Positions 52,501 through 60,128 of a stretch of DNA of 64,000 nt are shown in pieces. Location of the stretch: NCBI GenBank assembly GCA_910574965.1, contig CAJTDB010000006.1, forward strand, positions 124,001-188,000. The letters are read 5' to 3'. The notes under the pieces were generated by a model. The model was not told where the DNA came from, searched no databases, and saw only the letters and a list, made by a program, of their open reading frames with translations. The stretch comes from Lachnospiraceae bacterium (GTDB lineage Bacteria; Bacillota; Clostridia; Lachnospirales; Lachnospiraceae). The translations under genes and the position numbers were made by a program. How positions within the stretch are numbered: the stretch's first letter is position 1; every line of letters begins with the position of its first letter.

Positions 52501-54602
52501 TTTCTTTGATTCTGAAGGCAGAGCTTCGAAGAGGAGAGGAAGAAACGGTATTTTCCAAATGCATTTCTCAGATTCAGGTGATCTATGGAGCAGATACGCT
52601 GGTGCAGATTTTGAAAGCCCTTGGGAAAGAGCCGCTGAAACGTTCAAAGTATGGTCTTTATGGGACAGATCGGCAGACGGTTTTCTGCCAACTGCTCCGG
52701 GTGTGTCATCCGAGAGAAGGGGAAACCGCAGAAAGTCTGAAAACTGCCCTGAAGGGAAGCAGCATCACGAAGAAGCGTCTGGTGGAGGCGGCCATGTATG
52801 CAAGACCGTGGATTCCTCTTATGGAAACCTATCTGAATCTTCCGGGCTTTCAGAGCGGCTGTTATTATTTTATTGCCCATACGAGCGAAGGGTTAGATGA
52901 TGCGGTTATGGCAATGGTTGCAAAATATACGCCTCTTAGCAGGGAAGAACTGTACGACGGGGCTTTTGATGTGGAATGGTTCCGGGAGGCGTATGAAAAA
53001 TTAGGGAAAAAAGAATTTCAAATGTTATACGATGCGGCAAAATACTCTGCTGCAGGCAGTATTCATGCCAGAGCGAGAAAATATGCCGATGCTGCGCTTG
53101 GTATCCGTACCTTTGAGGAGCTTTCGGCGGTTATTGGGGAAAAGCGAAATAAAGATTTGCTCATGAGCCTTCCGCTGCTGCCCCTGACAGGGGATAGAGA
53201 AGCGCAGGACCGTGAACTTTTCAGGCGTTATCAGTTTATCCAGAATTTTCTGAAAGAAAGCCGGCAGTTTGGTGCCCAAAGGCGGGCCAGTGAGAAACGT
53301 GCGGCGGAAACGGCCCTCCAAAATTTGAGTATCAATGCGGGTTTTTCCGATGTGACCCGTCTGATTCTGCGGATGGAAAGCCATCTGATATCCGAAGCGG
53401 CAGACTGTTTTGCATGGCAGCCGGTGGAGGACGCAGAGATCCGGGTATACGTAGACGAAAACGGAAAGAGCAGCATCCAATGCCAAAAGGAAAAGAAGCT
53501 CTTAAAATCCCTTCCGTCAAAATATAAAAAGTGTGAGGCGGCAGTTCGATGCCAGGAAGTCCATAAACGGCTGAAGGAACAATATCAAAGAACAAAACAT
53601 ATGTTCGAACAGTCCATGGAAGACGGAACCGTGTTCCAGGTATGGGAACTTCAGAAGCTGATGGACAATCCGGTGGTCCGTCCGGTGGTGCAGCCGCTGG
53701 TGTTTTTGCAGACGGACGAAAAGAACGGGATGGGATTTCTGGAAAAGGACGGCCTGAGGGACTGGTCCGGTGCTTTGGAAAAAATCTCTCCGGAAACCCA
53801 GGTGCGTGCGGCACATCCATGGGATCTGAAGGAGAGCGGACACTGGCACGATTATCAGAGGGTACTTTTTGAGCAAAAACGAAAGCAGCCCTTTAAACAG
53901 ATATTTCGGGAGCTGTATGTAAAGCTTCCGGAGGAGTATGAGAAGCAGGAGTCACGGATGTTTGCAGGGTACCAGATTCAGCCCAGAAAGACAGCGGCTG
54001 TATTAAGAGGCCGGCGCTGGGTGGCGGACGAGGAATGGGGCCTGCAGAAGATTTATTATAAAGAAAATATCATTGCAGTGATCTATGCTCTGGCAGACTG
54101 GTATTCTCCCGGCGATATTGAGGCTCCGGTGCTGGAAGCGGTGGCATTTTATGACCGAAAGAGCTTTCGCTCTCTGCAGATCAAGGAGATTCCGGACCGG
54201 CTTTACAGCGAAGTCATGCGGGATGTGGATCTGGCAGTCAGTACGGCTTATGTGGGCGGGGTGGATCCGGAGGCCAGCCATTCCACCATGGAGATGAGGC
54301 GGGCGATCGTGGCGGAAAATCTGAAACTTTTCCGGGTGAAAAATGTGCAGTTGCAGGAAAATCATGCGTTGATCGACGGGAAATTTGGCCAGTATACCGT
54401 CCATTTGGGCAGCGGTGTTGTCCATCAAAAGGGAAATGCCATGCTGCATGTGCTGCCGGTCCATTCCCAGCACCGGGGTCGAATCTTCCTTCCCTTTGTG
54501 GATGAAGATCCAAAGACGGCGGAAATCTTGTCGAAAATCCTGCTGTTTGCAGAAGATGAAAAGATCAAGGATCCGGCGGTTATCCGGCAGATTACAACAT
54601 AG
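49575..54602 (+). CDS. Giant DUF4132-type protein (1675 residues), function unknown
   Basis: A soluble, mostly helical protein. Residues ~100-700 look like irregular HEAT-type repeats (AARLLLHRPQSDIRRNLLFEL, HTRNAACQMVRRL). The stretch around residues 1390-1430 (VRAAHPWDLKESGHWHDY, LYVKLPEEYEKQ) corresponds to the DUF4132 end also seen in the gene at the left edge of the window. The last ~120 residues (VGGVDPEASHSTMEMRRAI, then HLGSGVVHQKGNAMLHV, FLPFVDEDPKTAEILSKIL) form the distinct C-terminal domain found in long DUF4132 proteins. No signal peptide, span or P-loop is visible. GGGAG precedes the ATG. It sits in the middle of the cobalamin operon with a DUF2262 gene. Because DUF4132 relatives occur with MoxR-vWA systems, a role in complex assembly is conceivable, but unsupported here. 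Confidence 0.78.
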   Translation: MAEKKPSFAEALIIELQKNSKGLSNMERRLLPSADRKGALYPYVNIEARNWIVSLLVMRDARRPSEIYQKHLSGLVKLCVAEKHQEEFYYALDEMNQFQMTGGLYRRSLRSKSYTPFVDDGIHLLWAYARLKTYGAELSDVLRGNVSSEIQKDAREESFCYGSILAAQIDRGDQEVIEAVKEILLGEQNTLMISHELIRGIVRSKNEALYQVLGDFLLAARLQEGARQAVCETMDAGRAEAFQYLFGIIEDHDLIRYSSVRRAVSTWIGIYEADSVERVANKLLKMMGRCLREPEFAEEQLRTEDSIGICCALWAKGFYNAEEAVQAIVGLAENGTKNQMMIASYYMEALQSRQLQQKAAKGIWFSHPGDLELAACYLIYFLGGHPCDLMGSLLECQSSGCYRYSYSPSYDKGAPPRQITPKKLNLTEEEAKQTYKILKDMLPLLPKKGVDLHPCMLPSGYRVRLTPSDVAASMCLLAWVLQEDVLLDEAAGVIPLIGSGRHLAARLLLHRPQSDIRRNLLFELLKNPEEHTRNAACQMVRRLSLTKEDFRRIEANMRYKKSRSNTINLLKQQEPTELRFCICRLLKEKSEESHMGALELSLHLKKSQTKEYQKLLPVLEAYADPSEKEQLLLSELVVRGKADTVQHLLNTPGYGLYNTKKEWTIPEVRVDTREAERLFLYGEDVCRGIFQKLEKLIEAHKEQEYKDFRGEEQLLGICLEWNRCFMNYEKDFPLRELWEDFYEKEIRTPKLLLEMYLYLCCLDREQEYREEKELYQKVFGHLPYEKLEQLPRYEKQIKNIISVLYDRYVPKELKGRWGVKGTARFYEVLEKEFRIRTADHRSKPIVYRRAAKPIFREMVGWLRYAPDKDWASAFALNVRIEMDIAFCVQAYVRGIWDKDMLYRAFFSRWELKELVAAVSAAELRTPRAKWSVNWHAVEQFFGPGRILEKSGQLRFDRMDASMPEMKLAHELYEELISLILKAELRRGEEETVFSKCISQIQVIYGADTLVQILKALGKEPLKRSKYGLYGTDRQTVFCQLLRVCHPREGETAESLKTALKGSSITKKRLVEAAMYARPWIPLMETYLNLPGFQSGCYYFIAHTSEGLDDAVMAMVAKYTPLSREELYDGAFDVEWFREAYEKLGKKEFQMLYDAAKYSAAGSIHARARKYADAALGIRTFEELSAVIGEKRNKDLLMSLPLLPLTGDREAQDRELFRRYQFIQNFLKESRQFGAQRRASEKRAAETALQNLSINAGFSDVTRLILRMESHLISEAADCFAWQPVEDAEIRVYVDENGKSSIQCQKEKKLLKSLPSKYKKCEAAVRCQEVHKRLKEQYQRTKHMFEQSMEDGTVFQVWELQKLMDNPVVRPVVQPLVFLQTDEKNGMGFLEKDGLRDWSGALEKISPETQVRAAHPWDLKESGHWHDYQRVLFEQKRKQPFKQIFRELYVKLPEEYEKQESRMFAGYQIQPRKTAAVLRGRRWVADEEWGLQKIYYKENIIAVIYALADWYSPGDIEAPVLEAVAFYDRKSFRSLQIKEIPDRLYSEVMRDVDLAVSTAYVGGVDPEASHSTMEMRRAIVAENLKLFRVKNVQLQENHALIDGKFGQYTVHLGSGVVHQKGNAMLHVLPVHSQHRGRIFLPFVDEDPKTAEILSKILLFAEDEKIKDPAVIRQITT

Positions 54603-54627
54603 CGCATAAGAGAAAGAGGTGAATGGA

Positions 54628-56139
54628 TTGGCGAAGGCGATTATGGTGCAGGGAACGATGTCGAACTCAGGGAAAAGCTTTCTGACAGCGGGGCTTTGCA
54701 GAGTGTTTATGCAGGACGGGTATCGTGTGGCACCTTTTAAATCACAGAATATGGCGCTTAACTCCTATATTACAAAGGACGGGCTGGAAATCGGAAGGGC
54801 ACAGGCTATGCAGGCGGAAGCCTGCGGCATCGAGCCGACCGTGGATATGAATCCGATTCTTTTAAAACCGACGAGCCATGTGGGAAGTCAGGTGATTGTA
54901 AATGGAGAGGTCCGGGGAAATGTAAAAGCCATGGACTATTACCGAAACAAGAAGACACTTGTAGAAGATGTAAAAAAAGCGTACAGCAGACTTGAAGAAA
55001 ACTATGATATTATCGTAATAGAAGGAGCAGGAAGTCCGGCGGAGATCAATCTCCGGGAAAATGATATCGTCAACATGGGAATGGCAAAGATGGCAAAGGC
55101 GCCGGTGCTGCTGGTAGGAGATATCGACCGGGGCGGAGTTTTCGCAGCACTGTACGGAACCGTAAAGCTTTTAGAGGAAGAAGAACAGCGGATGATCCGC
55201 GGGCTTGTAGTCAACAAGTTCCGGGGAGATGTGAACATTTTAAAGCCGGGACTTCAGATGATTGAAGAGCGGCTGGGGATTCCGGTGCTTGGGGTAGTGC
55301 CCATGGAACATCTGGATATCGACGACGAAGACAGCCTGTCCGACCGGCTGACCAAGACCGGGAGAGGAGAGGGGGCTGACATTGCGGTGATTCATCTTCC
55401 GCATATTTCCAATTTTACGGATTTTGCGGCATTGGAACGGATGAGCAATGTTTCCCTTCGGTATGTACAAAAACCTGGGATGCTGGGCAATCCGGATCTG
55501 ATCCTGCTGCCGGGGACGAAGAACACGATGGATGATCTGCAGTGGATGCGGGAATCCGGCATGGAAACGCTGATTCTCAGGCAGTCGGAGAAAAAGACAC
55601 CCATCATCGGCATCTGCGGCGGTTTCCAGATGCTTGGGAAAGTGCTGGAGGATCCATACGGCGTAGAGCACGGCGGGACTATGCGCGGCATGGGACTTCT
55701 CAATACCCGGACTGTTTTCTTAAAGGACAAGACGCGCACGCAGATCCGCGGCCGAATGGAACGAGGAGCGGGACTTTGGGCCGGCTTTGCGGGCAGGGAA
55801 GTGACCGGATATGAGATTCATATGGGCAGTTCCGAGAATCTGGGCGGGTGCCTGGAACTGATTCGGCTGGCAGACGGACGGACAGACGCGCTGGCAAATG
55901 AGGACGGCAGTGTTATGGGGAGCTATCTGCATGGGATCTTCGATACGGACGGATTTGCAGAAGCTATGGTCCGAAAGCTGATGGAGGACAAGGGACTGGA
56001 TATGGGAAACTGGGAGTTTGATCTGGCAGCACATAAAGAACGGGAATACGACCGGCTGGCGGATCTGGTGAGAAACTCCTTTGACATGAAAAAAATATAT
56101 GAGATACTGGAGGAGGGAATCGGATGCTGGACCGAATAG
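54628..56139 (+). CDS. cbiP: Cobyric acid synthase (glutamine-hydrolysing)
   Basis: Amidates four side chains of adenosyl-cobyrinic acid diamide using glutamine and ATP (CobQ/CbiP). The 503 residues have an ATPase half starting IMVQGTMSNSGKSFLTAG, then IVIEGAGSPAEINL and GDIDRGGVFAALYGT, and a glutamine-amidotransferase half with the nucleophile Cys330 in IIGICGGFQMLG and the His in GSYLHGIFD. The start is most likely the TTG at 54628 (LAKAIMVQGT), with GAGGTG 6 bases before it; a GTG three codons earlier overlaps that ribosome site. The 3' end overlaps cbiC by 16 bp. Confidence 0.95.
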   Translation: MAKAIMVQGTMSNSGKSFLTAGLCRVFMQDGYRVAPFKSQNMALNSYITKDGLEIGRAQAMQAEACGIEPTVDMNPILLKPTSHVGSQVIVNGEVRGNVKAMDYYRNKKTLVEDVKKAYSRLEENYDIIVIEGAGSPAEINLRENDIVNMGMAKMAKAPVLLVGDIDRGGVFAALYGTVKLLEEEEQRMIRGLVVNKFRGDVNILKPGLQMIEERLGIPVLGVVPMEHLDIDDEDSLSDRLTKTGRGEGADIAVIHLPHISNFTDFAALERMSNVSLRYVQKPGMLGNPDLILLPGTKNTMDDLQWMRESGMETLILRQSEKKTPIIGICGGFQMLGKVLEDPYGVEHGGTMRGMGLLNTRTVFLKDKTRTQIRGRMERGAGLWAGFAGREVTGYEIHMGSSENLGGCLELIRLADGRTDALANEDGSVMGSYLHGIFDTDGFAEAMVRKLMEDKGLDMGNWEFDLAAHKEREYDRLADLVRNSFDMKKIYEILEEGIGCWTE

Positions 56140-56753
56140 AGATCGTAAAACCGGAAGAGATTGAGAAAAGAAGCATGGAGATTATTACAAAAGAACTGAA
56201 CGGACGGACCTGGCCGGAGCCGGAATTTTCCATTGTAAAAAGATGCATCCATACTTCTGCGGATTTTGAATATGCGGACAGCTTGTGCTTTTCCGAGCAG
56301 GCGGCCCGTTTAGGCGTAGAGGCTCTGCGCAGGGGTGCGGTGATTGTGACAGATACAAAGATGGCATGGTCCGGTATCAATAAGAAGAAGCTGGCGCAGT
56401 ACGGCGGAGAGGCATACTGTTTTATGTCGGATGAGGATGTGGCAGAGGAGGCGAAGGAGCGGGAATGCACCAGAGCAGCCATCTGCATGGAACGCGGTGC
56501 GGCTTTGGGGCGCGAGGTGGTCTTTGCGGTGGGCAATGCTCCTACGGCCCTGATCCGGCTGTACGAACTGATCCGGGAGGGACAGGTGCGTCCGGCGCTG
56601 ATTATCGGCGCTCCCGTAGGTTTTGTAAATGTAGTCGAGGCCAAAGAACTTATTATGACTGCAGGCGTTCCGTATATCGTACCAAGAGGCCGCAAAGGCG
56701 GAAGCAATATTGCGGCGACCATCTGCAATGCCATGCTGTATGCAAAAGAGTGA
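56124..56753 (+). CDS. cbiC: Cobalt-precorrin-8 methylmutase
   Basis: Moves the C-11 methyl to C-12, giving cobyrinic acid. The 209 residues hold the catalytic His43 in VKRCIHTSADFEYADSL, the same number as in CobH. TDTKMAWSGI, VFAVGNAPTALI and RPALIIGAPVGFVNV are further family marks. GGAGG in the end of cbiP serves as its ribosome site, so translation of the two is coupled. Confidence 0.96.
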   Translation: MLDRIEIVKPEEIEKRSMEIITKELNGRTWPEPEFSIVKRCIHTSADFEYADSLCFSEQAARLGVEALRRGAVIVTDTKMAWSGINKKKLAQYGGEAYCFMSDEDVAEEAKERECTRAAICMERGAALGREVVFAVGNAPTALIRLYELIREGQVRPALIIGAPVGFVNVVEAKELIMTAGVPYIVPRGRKGGSNIAATICNAMLYAKE

Positions 56754-56820
56754 ATGACAGAAAAAAGGGTAAAAGCACCGGTTTGTACGGGTGAAAAATG
56801 AGAACAGGAGACGAAAAGAT

Positions 56821-57882
56821 ATGCAGAATCTGGAGGAGATCATCGGCGGGATTAAACCCATCGATCAAAAGGCAATGGAAGAAGCCTGGCACTGCTGGGA
56901 TTCTTTATGTAAACCGCTTCGCGGACTTGGATGGCTGGAAGAAGTGCTGGTGCAGATAGCGGGCATCTATGGGACCGCGCATCCTCATCCGGATAAGCGC
57001 GCCGTGGTCATTATGGGCGCTGATAATGGGGTGGTAGAAGAAGGCGTGACGCAGACAGACAGCTCTGTGACCATCCAGGTACTGGAAAATATGGGAGATC
57101 GGCTTTCTACGGCATGTGTCATGTGCACTCTGGCAGGCTGTGAGCTGATACCGGTCAATATCGGTACACTGACAGACGGAAAGCATCCGAAGATCCAGAA
57201 CCGTGCCGTACGACATGGCACCGGAAATATTGCAAAAGGGCCGGCCATGTCCAAAGAAGAGTGTATCCAGGCCATTCTGACCGGAGTGGAGATTGTCCGG
57301 GAGCTGAAGGAAAAAGGCTTTCAGATGATCGTAACCGGAGAGATGGGAATTGGAAATACAACCACCAGTTCGGCCTGTGCGGCAGTTCTCTTTGACCAGG
57401 ATGTGGAGACTGTGACCGGCCGCGGAGCAGGTCTGTCTACGGAAGGACTGGAGCGGAAGATCCGGGCCATCCAAAAGGCCATTCAGGTAAACCGTCCGGA
57501 CAGAAGGGATGCCGTTGATGTGATCTCCAAAGTGGGCGGACTGGACATAGCAGGCATGACGGGCTGCTATTTGGGTGCGGCGTATTTTCAGATGCCGATT
57601 CTGATTGATGGATTTATCTCGGCCATCTCTGCATATCTGGCAGGGATGCTCTGTGAGACGGCCAAAGAATATATGATCTGCACTCACTGCTCAGCGGAAC
57701 CGGCGTCCCGGCTGGTGATCGAGCGCCTGGGCATGAAGGCGCCTTTGCAGGCGGGGATGCATTTGGGCGAAGGGACAGGAGCTATCATGGCACTTTCCAT
57801 GATTGACCAGGCACTCAATGTATACTATCATCTGACGACCTGGGACGGAGCAAGCGTAGAAGCATATACGCATCAGGTGTAG
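56821..57882 (+). CDS. cobT: Nicotinate-nucleotide:dimethylbenzimidazole phosphoribosyltransferase
   Basis: Activates the lower-ligand base (dimethylbenzimidazole or another base) as its riboside phosphate. The 353 residues show VVIMGADNGVVEEGVTQ, GEMGIGNTTTSSA, GLDIAGMTGCYLGAA and the catalytic Glu317 in LGEGTGAIMA, at the standard number. The ATG at 56821 follows AGGAG by 10 bases; the GTG ten codons earlier has no ribosome site. No bza or bluB genes for base synthesis are in the window, so which base is attached is open. Confidence 0.96.
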   Translation: MQNLEEIIGGIKPIDQKAMEEAWHCWDSLCKPLRGLGWLEEVLVQIAGIYGTAHPHPDKRAVVIMGADNGVVEEGVTQTDSSVTIQVLENMGDRLSTACVMCTLAGCELIPVNIGTLTDGKHPKIQNRAVRHGTGNIAKGPAMSKEECIQAILTGVEIVRELKEKGFQMIVTGEMGIGNTTTSSACAAVLFDQDVETVTGRGAGLSTEGLERKIRAIQKAIQVNRPDRRDAVDVISKVGGLDIAGMTGCYLGAAYFQMPILIDGFISAISAYLAGMLCETAKEYMICTHCSAEPASRLVIERLGMKAPLQAGMHLGEGTGAIMALSMIDQALNVYYHLTTWDGASVEAYTHQV

Positions 57883-57887
57883 GCGGT

Positions 57888-59078
57888 ATGGAACAATACC
57901 TGTATAAAAACCATAAAAAATTACGGTACGGTTATACAACCGGTTCCTGTGCGGCGGCAGCGGCAAAGGCGGCGGCCTGGATGCTGCTGTCTGAAGAAAC
58001 GGTGCGCTTTGTAGATTTGATGACGCCCAAGGGAATTTTGCTTCATCTTGAGATACTGGACGCTGTACGGACAAAAGAATCTGTCCGCTGTGCAGTCCAA
58101 AAGGACGGAGGAGACGATCCGGATGTGACCAATGGCATTCGGATCTATGCAGAAGTGTCTTTTGCAAAAGACCAAAAGAACAAAGAAGATCCGTCCTATA
58201 ATCCGGACAGCCCAAAGGATCTGATTCGCATCGATGGCGGAAAAGGCGTCGGAAGGGTGACAAAGCCGGGTCTGGAACAGCCTGTAGGGGCAGCCGCTAT
58301 CAATCAGGTTCCCCGCAGGATGATCTATGAGAATGTCCGGGAAATATGTGTACGATTTGGATATACTGGAAGTATGGATGTGCAGATTTCCATACCGGAG
58401 GGAGAGGCTCTGGCGAAGAAAACTTTTAATCCAAGGCTTGGCATTCAGGGCGGAATCTCGGTTCTCGGCACCAGCGGCATCGTGGAGCCCATGAGCGAGC
58501 AGGCGTTAATCGATACGATTCGGGTGGAGATCCGGCAGAAATTAGCAGCAGGGATGGAATATCTTCTGCTGGTGCCTGGAAATTACGGCCTGGAGTTCCT
58601 GGAACATTATGGCCATGGCCTTTGTTTGGAAGATGCGGTAAAATGCAGCAATTTTATAGGGGAAGCGTTGGATGCGGCCGTGGAGTTCGGGGCCAAAGGC
58701 GTGCTTCTTGTGGGCCATATTGGCAAATTGGTAAAGCTGGCAGGGGGAATTATGAACACCCATTCCCATCATGCAGATGCAAGGATGGAGCTTCTGACCG
58801 TCCATGCGGCGCTTCTGGGTGCTCCGACGGCCCTGCTGACGCAGATGATGGAGTGTGTGACGACAGATGACGCACTGGCCTGTCTTAAGGAGGCAGGGCT
58901 GACAAAAGGGGTTATGGAACGTCTGATGGAGCGGATGGAATATTATGTAAATCAACGTGTGCAGAACCGTCTGGAACTGGGAGTGCTCACTTTTTCCAAA
59001 GTATACGGCATACTGGGGCAGACCAAAAAGGTGCCGGAACTGGCAGACAAGATCGCAGGGCAGAGAGGGCAGGAATGA
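57888..59078 (+). CDS. cbiD: Cobalt-precorrin-5B C1-methyltransferase
   Basis: Methylates C-1 in the anaerobic corrin pathway. The 396 residues show the diagnostic RYGYTTGSCAAAAAKAA near residue 12, PKGILLHLEI, KDGGDDPDVTNG, GVGRVTKPGL, NPRLGIQGGISVLGTSG and VGHIGKLVKLAGGIMNTHS. It begins 5 bp after cobT and overlaps cbiG by 4 bp. Its presence, with cbiG, marks the oxygen-independent branch. Confidence 0.96.
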   Translation: MEQYLYKNHKKLRYGYTTGSCAAAAAKAAAWMLLSEETVRFVDLMTPKGILLHLEILDAVRTKESVRCAVQKDGGDDPDVTNGIRIYAEVSFAKDQKNKEDPSYNPDSPKDLIRIDGGKGVGRVTKPGLEQPVGAAAINQVPRRMIYENVREICVRFGYTGSMDVQISIPEGEALAKKTFNPRLGIQGGISVLGTSGIVEPMSEQALIDTIRVEIRQKLAAGMEYLLLVPGNYGLEFLEHYGHGLCLEDAVKCSNFIGEALDAAVEFGAKGVLLVGHIGKLVKLAGGIMNTHSHHADARMELLTVHAALLGAPTALLTQMMECVTTDDALACLKEAGLTKGVMERLMERMEYYVNQRVQNRLELGVLTFSKVYGILGQTKKVPELADKIAGQRGQE

Positions 59079-60124
59079 GAGCAGGGATCATCGGTTTTAC
59101 GGATCACGGAGCAGTGCTGGCAGGACGGCTGGCAGAGGGGTTTACAAAGCAGGGAATTTCCTGTGAAACATGGGTAAAGAAAAAGGATGCGGTTCTGCCA
59201 AAAGGAGTCCGGCTGCTTACGGGTTCTTTGAAGGAATGGACAAAGAGACAGTTTCAGGAAGCGGACGTACTGGTCTTTGTGGGGGCAGCAGGGATTGCCG
59301 TGCGTAGCATCGCTCCCTTTGTACAGAGCAAAAAGACCGATCCGGCTGTGCTTGTGATCGACGAGCAGGGAAACCATGTGATTTCTCTGCTGTCCGGGCA
59401 TATAGGCGGAGCAAACGCCCTGACACGGCTTTCGGCAGAGCTTTTGGGAGCGCATCCGGTCATTACTACGGCGACGGATCTGCACGGGAAGTTTGCGGCA
59501 GATGCTTTCGCGGCCAGGAGAGGGCTGTATATCGACTCCATGGATCTTGCAAAAGAGATTGCGGCAAAGCTGGTGGCGGGAAAGACCGTCGGAATGCGAA
59601 GCGCCTTCCCGGTTTTCGGCCCGGTTCCAAAGGAGCTGGACCAGGAAGGGACGCCCGGACTCGGATGTTCCATTGACGTGAAGAGAGAACATATATTCGA
59701 TCAGACGCTTCACCTGGTTCCTAAAATTACGGTGCTTGGCATCGGGTGCCGAAAGGATACCGAAGAGATGCATCTGATAAATACCGTTATGGAAGTGCTG
59801 AAAGAGCATCGGGTATTTTCAGAAAGCATTTGTCTCGTGGCGTCTATCGATCTAAAGAAGGAAGAGCAGGGAATATTGGCGTTGGCAGACCGGATGGGAG
59901 TTCCTTTTGTGACTTATTCTGCAGAAGAATTAAAGGAGATAAACTCAGAAGAAATATTTGCAGAGTCGGAATTTGTAAGATCGGTGACCGGAGTCGGAAA
60001 TGTGTGCGAACGGGCGGCATTAAAAGGGGCAGGAGCCAGAAAGCTGCTGATTCCAAAGACGGCCCGCGCAGGCGTGACCGTGGCGGCGGCTGTGATGGAT
60101 TATACGGTCTGCATGGAGGATTGA
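59075..60124 (+). CDS. cbiG: Cobalt-precorrin-5A hydrolase
   Basis: Opens the delta-lactone of cobalt-precorrin-5A, releasing acetaldehyde. The 349 residues show an N-terminal domain (ADVLVFVGAAGIAVRSIAPF, DEQGNHVISLLSGHIGGANA) and a C-terminal CbiG domain (VLGIGCRKDTEEMH, TGVGNVCERAALKGAGARK). It starts inside the end of cbiD by an ATGA overlap and ends 4 bp before the next gene. It is a stand-alone CbiG, not fused to a methyltransferase. Confidence 0.95.
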   Translation: MRAGIIGFTDHGAVLAGRLAEGFTKQGISCETWVKKKDAVLPKGVRLLTGSLKEWTKRQFQEADVLVFVGAAGIAVRSIAPFVQSKKTDPAVLVIDEQGNHVISLLSGHIGGANALTRLSAELLGAHPVITTATDLHGKFAADAFAARRGLYIDSMDLAKEIAAKLVAGKTVGMRSAFPVFGPVPKELDQEGTPGLGCSIDVKREHIFDQTLHLVPKITVLGIGCRKDTEEMHLINTVMEVLKEHRVFSESICLVASIDLKKEEQGILALADRMGVPFVTYSAEELKEINSEEIFAESEFVRSVTGVGNVCERAALKGAGARKLLIPKTARAGVTVAAAVMDYTVCMED

Positions 60125-60128
60125 GAGG

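Noticed and set aside
49575-54602. DUF4132 proteins as molybdate regulators (MolR)
   Set aside because: The name is an old annotation for the family. No molybdate genes or DNA-binding motif are visible in either protein.
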